From Lyophyllum atratum (lineage: Eukaryota > Basidiomycota > Agaricomycetes > Agaricales > Lyophyllaceae): a stretch of 64,000 nt of DNA. Positions 48,901-60,241 of the stretch are shown here, piece by piece. The stretch spans positions 248,001-312,000 of the forward strand of contig JACGCN010000006.1 in NCBI GenBank assembly GCA_014905825.1. The letters are read 5' to 3'. The notes below the pieces were generated by a model that worked only from the letters and a program-made list of their open reading frames with translations, was not told where the DNA came from and ran no database searches. Position 1 is the first letter of the stretch; every line of letters begins with the position of its first letter. Both the position numbers and the translations under genes were made by a program.

Positions 48901-49368
48901 ATGCGAGGACTTGGTGTTGCTCCGTGTTGGCGGCGATGTTTGCGTCTGATAAAGGGGGAGGTCCGTCTGGGACGTCATAGAACCGAGACCCTTCTCCCTC
49001 TCCGCCTCCGCCTCCGCCTCTTTCTCCTTCTTTTTTCCAAGACCCCATCCATATCCGTTTCCCCACTTGCCTGAGGCCATCGACTTTTTGGTACCCGTCA
49101 TAGTATTTGAGCGCTGGAGCTTTGGACGGCCTTTGGCATCCTTGTGCAGCTCAGGAAGAGTTTTAGGGACTTCGTCATACATTTCGGAGTCGGAGTGGAA
49201 GGTGAGGCTTTCTGCTGCGTCGGTTAAAGTCGATGTAGGGGAGTATGATGGGTGCCGGATCATCTCGTCCTGCGGATGGGAGGCTTGGGAGCCCGAAGAC
49301 CAGGAAAGACGGCGTTTGGGTTTTGAGCCGCCAATGAAGGGAAAGCACATAGGTGGTGGTGGCGCCAT
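45984..49368 (-). CDS. Xaa-Pro aminopeptidase P with long Ser-rich N-terminal extension
   Basis: M24-family metallopeptidase that removes an N-terminal residue before proline; cytosolic in fungi. ATG 49368 opens [20 protein letters not shown]. About 250 low-complexity residues follow ([18 protein letters not shown] and similar), with a Lys/Glu/Ala-rich stretch. The enzyme begins at [21 protein letters not shown] ~50-nt intron splits the next Tyr codon and leads to [48 protein letters not shown], the metal-site segments [38 protein letters not shown] and NEPGF, and [17 protein letters not shown]. It ends [15 protein letters not shown], stop TGA at 45984-45986. The Asp, His and Glu ligands are all present. 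Read naively, the first exon stops at 48541 and looks like a separate gene; the splice join shows it is the same one. Confidence 0.93.
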
Positions 49369-50698
49369 GGTGGTCGTAGTCTGAATCCAAGAGCAGGATT
49401 CTCAAATCGCCCCTCGCTGGATATGAATGTGACCACGAAGAACAGTGTAATCAGCCACGAGGCGAAACGTTAACGGTGACCTGAGAGCGGGAGTCAAGAT
49501 TCAGAAGAACTTTTCCATCACAACATCACCTGAGCAATACTTCGGCAACGTGTCGGCTAGTACTTGCCTTTTATGGGGCTTATTTAGATTACAAGATCCC
49601 CCGATCATTTTCGATCGTCCTGGCTAAGAAAGACCAAGAACCCAAGCAGGACAACCCGAAGGCCCCCAAGACCCTCTGGGATGACCACCCTCCTTCTGGA
49701 AAATATCGATTACCTCACATTGTCCTACGCTGCTTTGGTGTACTTAATATTGGCAGTCATATCCATAGTCCTCCGAGTCGGACATACGAAGTCCGAGCCG
49801 CCCCAGGGAGGCCCCACTGGATCAGAACATAGAGGAAGACTTTGCTGCGACGGATATGCAAGCTGGGGAGAGGGTCGACTAGAGTCACCCGTGGTTAAGG
49901 GCACTCCCGCCGAGACCGGATCACCGTTCCGAGGGCAGCAGAACAGAGTCTGAGTAGGCGTTGATTCCTAACGCCTCGAAATTAAATACACACACGGCGT
50001 AGCCACTTGTGTGTCCATATCTATCCACTTGATCCATGACGAGCGATGACACGAACGGCGGCGCAAAGAGACGCACGCGCAGCACACGACCAGGGTGGGC
50101 GTTCAAAACGAAATACAAAGTGTACCATCAGGTTATCGCATGTTCAGGGGTCCCGCGAGACACCAAATGAGAACCAGGTTGTGAACAGTCCGCTCTTTCC
50201 AGAATCGGATAAACGTCGAATAGAGATCAGTCAACGTCTGTTAACGTGAGTGCAAGCAGGGGAAAGCATCCCGGTGCGTGGTCAGTGACGATAGTGCGGA
50301 GTATCCCATATTGCGGCCGCTGGCGAATCAAGTGAAATCAGGGTGGCAGAGGCAGGGTCCCGTGAGGCCGACATCCTATATGGCAAATCATAGAAAATCA
50401 CACCTGAGCCAGGCCGGGTATGCCGAGCTCTAGTGAGTCATCCTAGGACGAAAAAGAAGCAGCCGTAGAAAGCGGTAGCCTGAGTTTCGGGTTTCCGTGT
50501 GGTTCAGAAGCTCAAGCGATATCGGCAGTAGAGACGTGCGAGTATGGGCCATTGCGAGCATGGCGTGACCGAGATCTAGATCTGGGGGCTTCAAGCTTCA
50601 AGCCCAGTGAAAAGTCGGTCGGGCGGAATTGAGCCTATTCAAGCCAAACGGTAGTCAATCGAGCCAAATCTACCCCAAAACAATCATTTGTTGTAACT
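49369..50698. other. Upstream of the aminopeptidase gene, no further gene recognised
   Basis: A plus-strand frame at 49681-49953 starts with a single hydrophobic helix (YAALVYLILAVISIVL) and then loses protein-like composition; not called. The palindromic word GCTTCAAGCTTCAAGC lies at about 50588. Confidence 0.35.
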
Positions 50699-50703
50699 CA
50701 TCC
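50699..50703. repeat. Target-site duplication, left
   Basis: CATCC immediately before the left LTR matches CATCC at 55821-55825 after the right LTR: the 5-bp duplication expected for Ty1/Copia integration. Confidence 0.9.
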
Positions 50704-51104
50704 TGTAGATTATCACAATAATGTAAGTCCTTAGAGTCCAGACACGTAGGTGTAAAGACGACTATATTGACCTGTAGATTATCACAATAATGTAAGTCTA
50801 CGAGGTCAGTCAGTAAAGGTAAGTAAAATAGAAGTAAGTTAAGATGCTCACCCTTAGAGTCCAGACACGTAGGTGTAAAGACGACTAAGGGCTGAGCGGG
50901 TGGGTACGTCGAGTATCTACACAGTGAAAATAACAACTAGCAAAGACTGGTAAATAATGGGCGGCATGAATGAATAGAAATGAGACTCGCTGCGCGGCAG
51001 CGAGGCGTATAGAATAAGCGAGATACCTAAATATAGTAATAGTTCGAATAAGGAAATAATTAGCGAGTCGCGACGTGAGGGGTCTAGTAAGCCCAACCTC
51101 AACA
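50704..51104 (-). repeat. 3' LTR, 401 bp, with 123-bp extra segment
   Basis: Matches the 5' LTR from TGTAGATTATCAC to CCCAACCTCAACA. It has an additional ~123 bp after about 50765 that includes a second copy of CTGTAGATTATCACAATAATG and a second copy of TAGAGTCCAGACACGTAGG. Confidence 0.9.
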
Positions 51105-51125
51105 CTCCCCCGGGCGTCGAGAACC

Positions 51126-54100
51126 CTACTTGAGGTGAAGGAGGTTGACCATGTACTCGTGGGTAACGCACGGTAAGGGTTTGGTGAAGATGTCGGCGAT
51201 GTTCTCTGAGGAAGGGATATGGATGACTTGAAGATCGCCCTCCTGTACGCGCTCTCGAACGTAGTGGTAGCGAATATCGATGTGTTTGGCGCGGGTGTGG
51301 CCTTTTGTGGATTTTGTGAGAGCGATGGCCGACGTGTTATCGCAATAGACGGTGGCTGGGAGTGGCTGAGCGAGATCGATCTCAATGAGGAAGTTGTGCA
51401 TCCACGATGCGTTCTGCGCACTGCGGGTCAAAGCCATGTACTCGGCCTCGGTGGTGGATAGGGCGACGGTGGGTTGTCGATGAGAGCTCCAAGATACAGG
51501 TCCACCAGCCATCATGAAGACGTACCCGCTTGTCGAGCGTCGAGTGTCAAGATCCCCAGCGTAGTCAGCGTCGACAAACCCCATGGGCTTCAGGCCATCT
51601 TCAACCTTGCGGTATGTGATGCGGTAATCGAGAGTACCCTTAATGTATCCAAGGACGTGGATCATCGCGCGCCAGTGGGCTGGACCAGGGTTGGACTGGA
51701 ACCGCGCGAGAAGTCCCACAGCGAATGAAATGTCAGGTCGGGTAGCCACCTGAGCCCACATTAAAGACCCTAGTAACTCGCGATAGGGTTTGTCCTTCAT
51801 GAAGTGGCGGTCAGCGTCGGTGCGAGGGCACTGGGATGAGTCGAGGATGATGCCGGTTGGAAGTGGAGTGGGGTGGGGGTTAGAGCTGGCCATTCCGAAC
51901 CGTTCCAGAACACGTTCAAGGTAGGCGTGTTGTGATAAAGAGATCGCACCGGTTGTCGCATCGCGCTCCACGCGCATACCCAGGATATACTTCGGCTCCC
52001 CCAGATCCTTCACCTCGTAGCACTCTGCTAACTCCTTCTTTGCCCTCTCCTTTCCCTCGGTAGTCGACGATATGCCGAAGATGTCGTCGGTGAAGGTGCA
52101 TGTAATAGTACGTTCTCCATTGACGATTTTCGACCGAACACAGCTGTCGGCGCGTGATGATTTGTATCCGATCGTCGAGTAGGCGCGGTCCAAGGTATGC
52201 CACCAGTCGTACCCGCCCTGCATCATGCCATACAGGGATTTCTGGAGTAAGCACACCTTCCCCTCCCCCCCGGAAAACCCTGGAGGGACCCGCATGTAAA
52301 CAACGTGTTCCAAAACGCTGTTCAAGTACGCCGAGACGAAATCCACCTGCCAGATCTCGAGGTCGAGCTGCGCGGCAATAGCAGCAGCCATCCGCATGGA
52401 CTCAAGGCGGACCACCGAGGCATAGGTTTCCTCGAAATCCTCCCCATAAACCTGCGAGAAACCCTTCGCGACCAAGCGTGCCTTCCGCTTCACAATGTTC
52501 CCATCCGCATCGAGCTTGTGCGCGTAAACGGTAAACCCACATGCACCCAATTACTTTCTTCCCAGCGGGTACGGATGACTCTGGTACCAGGCGAAACACC
52601 TCGCGTCCCTGCAATATCCCTAACTCCGTGCCCATGGGCGCCTGCCACAAATCCGGGCGCCGAATAGCCTCTCCATAGTGTTTCGGGAGGTAAGTGTCGG
52701 ATATGGAAGAGGGAGTGGTGTCGAGGGATGCTAGGAATGCGTATGCGTCCTCAGCCATGAACGCACGAGGGCGCCTATTGTCGTTCGCCCAATCCTCCCC
52801 AGCAGCGCGTGCCGCCTGCTCAGTACCCTCGGTCTCGCGAGCAGCAATGATTGCAGGCGTGGGTACAGCATGTCGGCGTTCTCGGCGCAACGCTAGCGGG
52901 AGATCGTCAGGAGTTGGGTTCGCGGGATGCGTGGAAGAGGGGTTCGGAGTGGTGTTGGTGGTCTGCGGAACGGGGTGAAGGGGGACGTCGGTGTCACGGA
53001 TGCGTGGCGCAATCAGCTGTTTTGGTTGGACGACGCCAGGTGTGGCGGGGTCCACAGGAGGGATGGTGGGTGATAGGAGGTCGTCGTCGTTGAGAACAGT
53101 GAGAGAACGGTGTCCGAGACCTTCCTCGAATATCACGTCCCGACTGGTAATAATAGAACGGGACCTCGGGTCGAATAGTTTGTATCCGCTGTCAGAGTAC
53201 CCGACCATGACGTACTTGACCGATCGTGGATCTAATTTAGACGCCACAAGTTCCTCCGGTACCTTAGCAAACGCATTACAGCCGAATGGGCGCAGGTGGG
53301 CGACGGCTTGGCGCTTCTTTGTCCAGGCCTCCTCAGGCACGACGTCGGGGTGACGCGACGACGGGATCAGGTTTCGGAGGGTGACAGATGTGGAACCGGC
53401 TTCCGCCCAGAGGAATTTAGCAAGTCCACTGTCGGTGAGCATGCATCGGACGGCCTCGATAATGGTGCGTATCGACCGTTCAGCGAGTCCATTTTGGGGA
53501 TGAGCATAGGGGGTACTGATTTCGAGGATTATGCCGTGCTGACCGCAGTACTCGAACCACAACGCATTGACCCACTCCCGCCCTGCATCGATCCTGCATC
53601 GGAGGAGTTTCCGACCGGTCTGCCGCTCCGATTCTGCGTGGTAACCTTTGAAGGCGGTTAAGGTGGTGGTGGCGTCCTTCTTCGTGAGGTAATAGCTGCG
53701 CATGTGCGATGTACCTCCATCTACTAACAGCATCATGTACCAGGCTCCCCCGAGCGAGGCAACGGTTGCTGGTCCCCACAGATCGACATGGACACGCTCG
53801 TTTGGTTCGGTCTCTGGAACCACGACACCGTCATATGGTCGCGCCGCGTGTTTCCCATACACGCAGTCTTCGCACAACCCTGCTACGTCCATGTCTCCTT
53901 TCACGTGTAAGCCATCCACTAACCCCTTTTTCACCAGGTTCCGCAACCCTGAGATCCCAGCGTGTCCAAAACGCCGATGCCACACGTCCATGTCAACAGG
54001 TACGTCCAGGGATCGCGCGACCATGGCGCGGACTGGGTTGGACGCGAAGTGTAGGCGGTACATCCCATCGGACCGTTCCCCTACCATGAACACCCTCCCA

Positions 54101-55455
54101 GAGGGGTCCTTGAAGGTCGCCTTTCCCGACGCAAACGTCACCGTGAACCCCGCGGCGTCGAACTTCGCAATGGATATGAGGTTCGCGGCCAGATCAGGTG
54201 TGTGCAGTGCCGATTTTAGTATGATCTCGGATTCTGCGCCGTCAACCACCACTACCCTCTTAATAGTGCCCTGCCCGACGATCCTGAAGACACCTCCCCT
54301 ATCAGCAGGCTGCCCCTGCCTCGGGACTGCAAGCGGCTGGTACTCGATAAAGTCCGACTTCTCGACGAAACAATGGTCGCTAGCGCCCGAGTCAGCATAC
54401 GTGTGGAGTTGCTCAGAGGACGCGATCATCGCGGTGGTCTGCTGCGAGAGGTATCCATCGGCGAGGTCAAAGAACGCGGCGGGTGTGAACTGCGAGAGTG
54501 CGGAGTCGTTTGTGATTGTGGAAAGGGCGTAGGTTACACGCGAGGTATTTGTGGTAGTGGCGTTGGGTGTGGGGTTGGTGTTGGCGACAGCCGCAACCGT
54601 CGTAGTGGGTGTGGTTCCCGATGAGTCCTTCTTTCCGCGGTTTCTGAAGTTCGCCGGGAACTGACCCTCCTTCCCTCCTCCCTTCCAGTAGCAGTTGTCG
54701 ATAGTGTGCCCCTTTCGTCCACAGTTGGTGTTTACGCAGAGGAGGTCCGAGTTGCTAGTGGTGTGTTTGTGTGGCACTACCTTCGCCTGCAGAGCAGTCG
54801 CGGCAGGTCCGGGAGGTGGGTTGTCCTTCGTCTCCAGTAGCCAATGAAGCATTAACCCGGCGATGGCGGTGGCTGACGTCGTCGTCGCATGTAGGCTGGC
54901 TATGACGATGTTCCACGACTTGGGGAGAGACCCGATGACTATGGCGCGGAAGCTCTTGTCGTCGATCTCGGCTCCCTTTTCGATCGCAGTGTTCCACTTG
55001 GTGCGGAGGTCGGCGATATGGGTTGGGAAGTCGGAGCCCTCTGAGTAGGTCATGGTGCGCAATGCCTTCTCAGCTGCGGCAGCTGCGAGCTCGCATGTGG
55101 AGCCATAGAGGTCGGTGAGTGACTGCCACGCTTCAAGGGCGGTTCCGTCTTGTTTAACGCCCAATCCCACAGGGTTCGTGCAGTTGAACGAGATGAGCGC
55201 GAGCACCCACGCGTCTCGAACTTCCCATTCATTGGGTGAAGGGGTGGTCGACAGCCAGTCGGTAGGTTCGGGAGGTAGAGTGCCGGGTTGGAGAGGGGAC
55301 GGTTTTGGAATAGGGGATGGGGTTTTATCGAGGTAGCCTCGAGCGCCTGCTGCGCGGGCGGCTAGTATAATGCGTCGTTTGAACGCTACGAAGTTTTGTC
55401 CGTCGAACTGCTCGTTCTGAGGGAATATGGGAGTAGAGACGGGTTTTGTAGACAT
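51126..55455 (-). pseudogene. Copia gag-pol polyprotein, one frameshift
   Basis: The first frame (55455-52402) starts MSTKPVSTPIFPQNEQFDGQ. It carries a gag domain, a zinc knuckle (C-x4-C-x4-H-x4-C at CVNTNCGRKGHTIDNC), an aspartic protease (YADSGASDHC), the GAG-pre-integrase zinc site (WHRRFGHAGISGLRNL with CEDCVYGKH) and the integrase core (VHVDLWGP, RIDAGREW, NGLAERS: D, D, E). The second frame (to 51126) supplies the reverse transcriptase (KARLVAKGFSQVYGEDFEET, IWQVDFVSAYLNS, FTDDI in place of the common YVDD) and RNase H (GFVDADYAGDLDTRRSTSGY, STTEAEYMAL, IRYHYVRE). The frame is lost at a 7-bp tandem duplication (GTAAACG/GTAAACC, 52524-52537 on the plus strand), inside the conserved GCxWV block of the RT N-terminus. 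No other stop is seen, so about 1,430 codons are otherwise open. Confidence 0.92.
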
Positions 55456-55542
55456 CTTGTGGGTATGTCGAATATACGCAGTGTAAAGTTTGAGTTCGTC
55501 TAAGACGTGTCTGCTTGTGAAAGCTAACGTGGCCCTATAACC

Positions 55543-55820
55543 TGTAGATTATCACAATAATGTAAGTCCTTAGAGTCCAGACACGTAGGTGTAAAGATGA
55601 CTAAGGGCTGAGCGGGTGGGTACGTCGAGTATCTACACAGTGAAAATAACAACTAGCAAAGACTGGTAAATAATGGGCGGCATGAATGAATAGAAATGAG
55701 ACTTGCTGCGCGGCAGCGAGGCGTATAGAATAAGCGAGATACCTAAATATAGTAATAGTTCGAATAAGGAAATAATTAGCGAGTCGCGACGTGAGGGGTC
55801 TAGTAAGCCCAACCTCAACA
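55543..55820 (-). repeat. 5' LTR, 278 bp
   Basis: Runs from TGTAGATTATCAC to CCTCAACA on the plus strand, ending directly at the CATCC duplication. Inverted ends TGT...ACA are typical of LTRs. It likely holds the element's promoter. Confidence 0.93.
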
Positions 55821-55825
55821 CATCC
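55821..55825. repeat. Target-site duplication, right
   Basis: CATCC, identical to 50699-50703. Confidence 0.9.
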
Positions 55826-57996
55826 AATGGTTTGTGGTTGGTTAAGTTCAGCCAATGTTGTGAACTGGAGATGACTTCATGAATTGACTTCATCAAATAG
55901 ACATGTGAAATCCGTCCGACTCAAGCTTTTGTATCGTCATGGACATCTCAACAGAATATTTCCTTTCCTCAAAGCCATTGTTTGCTCTTATTTCAGAGCG
56001 AACTTGGCGCGAAATACATAAGTCTGACGGAGGCCGCAAAACGACTTCTTCATTTCTTTCCCCCCAACCACCATATTCTCGGGATCCCGTCTTGTGAGGA
56101 TGGGACCCAGGAATGATTTCCATGAAGGGACCCCTCGTAGGTGTAAACGGGCTGCCATTACACTGGATACGATTGGGCAATGGAGGAAGATGAAGACGTC
56201 GACCCACTTAAAAAGGGCCTCGACACCTTCGTTTACTTAGATAGATCCATATGATAGCACCTGCCACGAGGCCAGAAATACCAGGCGCAGGGCACATGCC
56301 AAGTTCAGACAGCCGTCGAAGTGGACGAGCCCGCTGACGAGCAGTGCGGTGGCAGTTCGGTCCTCAGGACGGACAGGTTCTTTAGAAACGCGGAGTCAAC
56401 TCGTGCACGACATAGAGCCATTGAAGGCATAGCAGAAGGAAGCTCCGTGAGGAGCCTTCCAGCGACTGCCGGCACCTTTGGACAAGTGCTCTCCAGGGCC
56501 GTGGCAGCAGGGTGAAGCGATAATGTGTGCCCCGCAACACATGCACTTCATGTGCCGTGGTCAGGGTCTGGTGGTCACGGCGTTGGCGCAAGGTCGGAAG
56601 ACAGAGGAATGGAACTCATGAATATTGAATGGTTCGTGTGCAGCAGTCAAACATGAATGCCACTGGCAACGTAGGAAGGTGTTGTACTCGAGGTGGACCT
56701 CGAAATCGTACTCAAAAGTGGGCTGACGTGAGTTCAAGGGTAGAGTGTGAGCAGCGGCAAAGACTATGAATTGCCTTGTATTTCACATTGGTGACAATGT
56801 TCGACGCATCCCTGAAAACTTCCGGATTCCCCTTCACAGTTTAGCTGAATCCGACATCAGGGTCCATCCGACTCCACGATGAATATCCAGCGCCAAATGC
56901 CACCCCTGCCTTTGACGATACATTCAATTTTGTCGCCAAGCTCTGTCTGGATACCCCATACTCTATAACCGCTCCCGGCCCTGCGCCTTACATGTCATAG
57001 TCTTTGTTGTTACCAGCATCGCATCGCAAATGCACAAGGATGACAGGAATGGCAATCACAAGCGAGAGCTTTCATCTGGACCATAGAATGTTGTCGTCCG
57101 TTGAAACAAAGTTGGCCCCAGGTTTCATTAAGTAAACACCAATATTGATGATCGAAGCTTCAGTGTCCGCTGATTTCGAGTGTAACCCGTAGCTGTCTTT
57201 CAGGCCGTGTTTTGGTCTCTTCTTTGTGATGATAGGATGATCGACTCACCGCCGTACGCGCTGTATGACAACAAGAACTTTTTTTTAGGGTTGGGGAGTT
57301 GTTGCGGGTTAGAGTCGGGGGTGCACTCTGTACACCATCAGGCCAGGCTTGATCTGTTGGTAATGGGTAACAAGGGGAAGGTACGACTCTGTGCATCAAG
57401 AGGTCTTCTTCTGGGAGATCGTCCAGTAGTTTCCATTGTCCAAAGGGGATCCCTGTGAACAAAATTGGGAGTCATACTGCATAGTTATTGATGGGAGCTG
57501 TTGAGAATGGGATATCAAAATACCTACTCATAAGGCCGGAGCACAAACTCTCGCACCACCATGCTAGGAAGGGGAACCACGAGTTGTCCTTTTGGGTTGT
57601 CCAGGGTTTTTCGATCTTTGCTGGGCCTTGTATCTACCACATCACTTCCGTAGAACACAATATCCACATCCACAGCCGTGGTCCGTCAGGAGCTGAGGCA
57701 GCGCGTCCAACGGTAGTTTTCGATATTGTTCATAATGCAGAGTAGAAGGGCAGGGGAGATGTTGGTTTCAATCTGAGATAGGATTTGGCAGTGTGAATTA
57801 GCGCCGCTTAAGTCATGAGAGCAACGCACGATGCAAGCACAGTTAATGAAGGAGGGTTGGTCAGTGACGTACATGGGTGTGACGATATCCCATAAGCGAC
57901 CATCTGCGCTTCTTGGACCAAGACGAAGTGAATGGTAGATTTTGTGATGAAATGTATATGCTTGAAAAAATTCTAGGAGAGAAGTCAGGATATGTT
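55826..57996. other. Gene-poor region after the retrotransposon
   Basis: No gene recognised. The frames at 57160-57462 and 57686-58201 lack family features; the latter runs into the inverted repeat. Confidence 0.35.
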
Positions 57997-58156
57997 CAGA
58001 CTCCAAACCAGTCGCGAGGGCAGTTCTCTCACCGCCACATTTTATTCCCACCCTCTTTTCTCCGAACCTTTTCCAAAACTTGCAACTTGAACTGCCCTCT
58101 AGCGACTGGCACAACTTGTAGAATTTGTCTGTATTTACATCTTCGGCATCCCTGGC
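57997..58156 (-). repeat. Inverted repeat, left arm (160 bp)
   Basis: The reverse complement of this stretch matches 58642-58801 with about seven mismatches in 160 bp. The end nearest GGAGTCTG is identical for over 80 bp. Both arms keep a matching open frame (phrases VNTxKFYKLCQSLEGSSSCK and EKRVGIKCGGERTALATGL), so they may be pieces of an unrecognised coding sequence. Confidence 0.88.
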
Positions 58157-58641
58157 AATGTGCACTGTGCCATCCGACATCGACCTAAGTCTTGAGTCCA
58201 TGCACTCATTCTCGAGGCGGCACTATGGCATTTGTACCAGATACCACCGAATGCAATCATCTGAACCTATGCAAATGGATCTTGGCCATTATCTGAACAT
58301 TGCCGCGCAGTGTGACGTGTCTCCGCGAAAATCAGCAATCACCTCACAGTACCCATCTTCCTCAAAGCGCATCTTCGCTACGAGGCAAAAGATATTGACC
58401 ATTCAGCGTGAGAAATCATTATATGAATGCAGCTGAAACCTATGACCTTCATAGTCATGCTACAGAACATGTATTTTTGTGAGGCTTCAAAGATGGTGAA
58501 GGAACAACTGTGCCGGGGGGTCCTCAAGGTATCCCAAGAAACCATCGGCTTCCATTTCAAGGCTTCGAAAGCAAGTTCAGACTGCCTCGAGAGTTCGTTT
58601 ACCTATGCGAAAGGCCGCAGAGAAAGACCGTGGTGTGTATC

Positions 58642-58801
58642 GCCGGGGATGCCGAGAATGTAAATACAAGCAAATTTTACAAGTTGTGCCAGTCGCTAGA
58701 GGGCAGTTCAAGTTGCAAGTTTCGGAAAAGGTTCGGAGAAAAGAGGGTGGGAATAAAATGTGGCGGTGAGAGAACTGCCCTCGCGACTGGTTTGGAGTCT
58801 G
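58642..58801 (+). repeat. Inverted repeat, right arm (160 bp)
   Basis: Partner of 57997-58156, separated by a 485-bp spacer. Transcription through both would form a long hairpin RNA. Weaker similarity continues a few codons beyond the left end of this arm (TVVCIAGDAENVNT here, TVHIARDAEDVNT in the other copy). Confidence 0.88.
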
Positions 58802-60241
58802 GGATATGTTAAACAAGCAGTGAGGAACACGGAGTAGGGTATGCACCAAAGCCAGCAGCGTCAACTACATTAAATGAGTGATTACTCATGCTCATGGGAA
58901 GAGTGAAAGAAAGTCTTATACTCACTGACGAGTAAAAGACTATTGCTAAATATGTCACTGCGAAGTAAGGAAGTCATTAGAAAAGTAACAGGTTCTGCGA
59001 CGGTCGTGCGCATGTTCCGACAGGGCTGGGAAAAGAGAGCATTACATAATCAATGGTACAGACGACGCAGGTCACGTGAGGTCACGCGTTTTCCTCATTT
59101 TTTGGGTACCTCTATAAATAGATTTCAAAAATTCCCAAAATTTTTCCACCCAAATGACTTTGTATAACCTCAATCTATAAATAGATCTCGGAAAACAGGT
59201 CGGTACACAGCCTGAACAGATTGAGGTGGGTCCATTCCTGGAGTAACATGACGCTATTCACGAGTCTTTAGCGTCCAGGTTTTCACTAAATTGATTAAAG
59301 CATCAAGTTGACACTCTTTAATGCATATACACACCTATTGGTCGTCTTACGCGCCCGAAACGAGTTCCTGAAGTGAGCCACTCTTCGACTACATACCATT
59401 TCTTAACACCTGCGCGTTTCTTGCCGTGTTTGCGGTCGGAGCTGTATTCTCTGTCCAGTCGTCGATCTGTCAAAGCCCTGAAGGTCAGGAGGTGGCGTCA
59501 CCTCTGTTGAAGTCTGGAGGCATTCATGAGCATGTTCCCTAGGAAATGCCACATGATAGATTCAATCGAAGGGCAGCTGAGGTCCTTAGACACAAAGTTG
59601 GTGCACGGTGGATGGCGCGTTGGCGACTCGTCGGTGTTGGCAAAAGTTGAAACTTGTGTGAATTAGAAACAAGAGGTCAAGAGGTTTTTGTCTGGCTTTG
59701 ACGTCATTATTAGCAAGCACGTGCCCCACCCCACGCGACGCGCCACAGCTTTTTTCGGTCACTGTCAGTGACCACTGACTCTCTACGATCTGGGCAATTG
59801 AGGTAAGGTTAACAAGTGCGAAAACTTTAGACCTCAGAATGGTGGCACACAGGCTTTCTCCAACACTGCTGAGAAACTGCAAGGACTGTTATCCTGGCGC
59901 ACCCGCGAGCGTGCGACCAGCTTGGCGACCAAGGCTCAATATCGACTCCGCGTCCGTGATGGATCTGGTTTCTGGACCCATATGTAGTATCCGGGACAAC
60001 AATACATTTGGACCTATAAACACTCTCTAATCCCGTTCGAACTTGTCGGAGCACGGTTCTTCGGAAAACCTCACCATTGCAGTGACTCAGCGAAGGCCTA
60101 TCTTGTCTGACAAAAGCTTTTGCCAACAATGATTACCTATCGACTGCCCCGTATGGATTCAACGCTCACGCTGGATAGTACTTATACTGCTGCATTTCTT
60201 GGTCTACTGATAAATCCCAACAAACCTCTCTCATACTCGAC
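58802..60241. other. Intergenic before the nitroreductase gene
   Basis: No gene recognised. A short local repeat of CTATAAATAGAT occurs at ~59111 and ~59175. Confidence 0.35.

Larger units (their letters stand above)
50704..55820 (-). mobile_element. Ty1/Copia LTR retrotransposon, nearly intact
   Basis: A 5.1-kb element reading on the minus strand. It is bounded by LTRs (TGTTGAGG...TCTACA in element sense) and by a perfect CATCC target-site duplication. A purine tract (GCCCGGGGGAG, element sense, ~51105-51115) abuts the 3' LTR as the polypurine tract should. Inside is one long gag-pol frame (domains below) with a single frameshift. The LTRs differ by only about two substitutions over 278 bp apart from a 123-bp extra segment in the 3' LTR, so insertion was recent. 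The order protease-integrase-RT-RNase H makes it Copia rather than Gypsy. Confidence 0.95.

Noticed and set aside
48541..49368. Stand-alone Ser-rich protein gene
   Set aside because: Its last codons splice in frame to the aminopeptidase P core, so it is the first exon of that gene.
49681..49953. 90-codon frame starting with a hydrophobic helix
   Set aside because: Protein-like only for ~40 residues; no homology recalled and no splice continuation.
53702..54532. 276-codon plus-strand frame
   Set aside because: Antisense to the Copia gag-pol frame, which has clear domain motifs.
57686..58201. 171-codon minus-strand gene
   Set aside because: Its only conserved part is the inverted-repeat arm; the rest has no recognisable features, so it was treated as part of a repeat.
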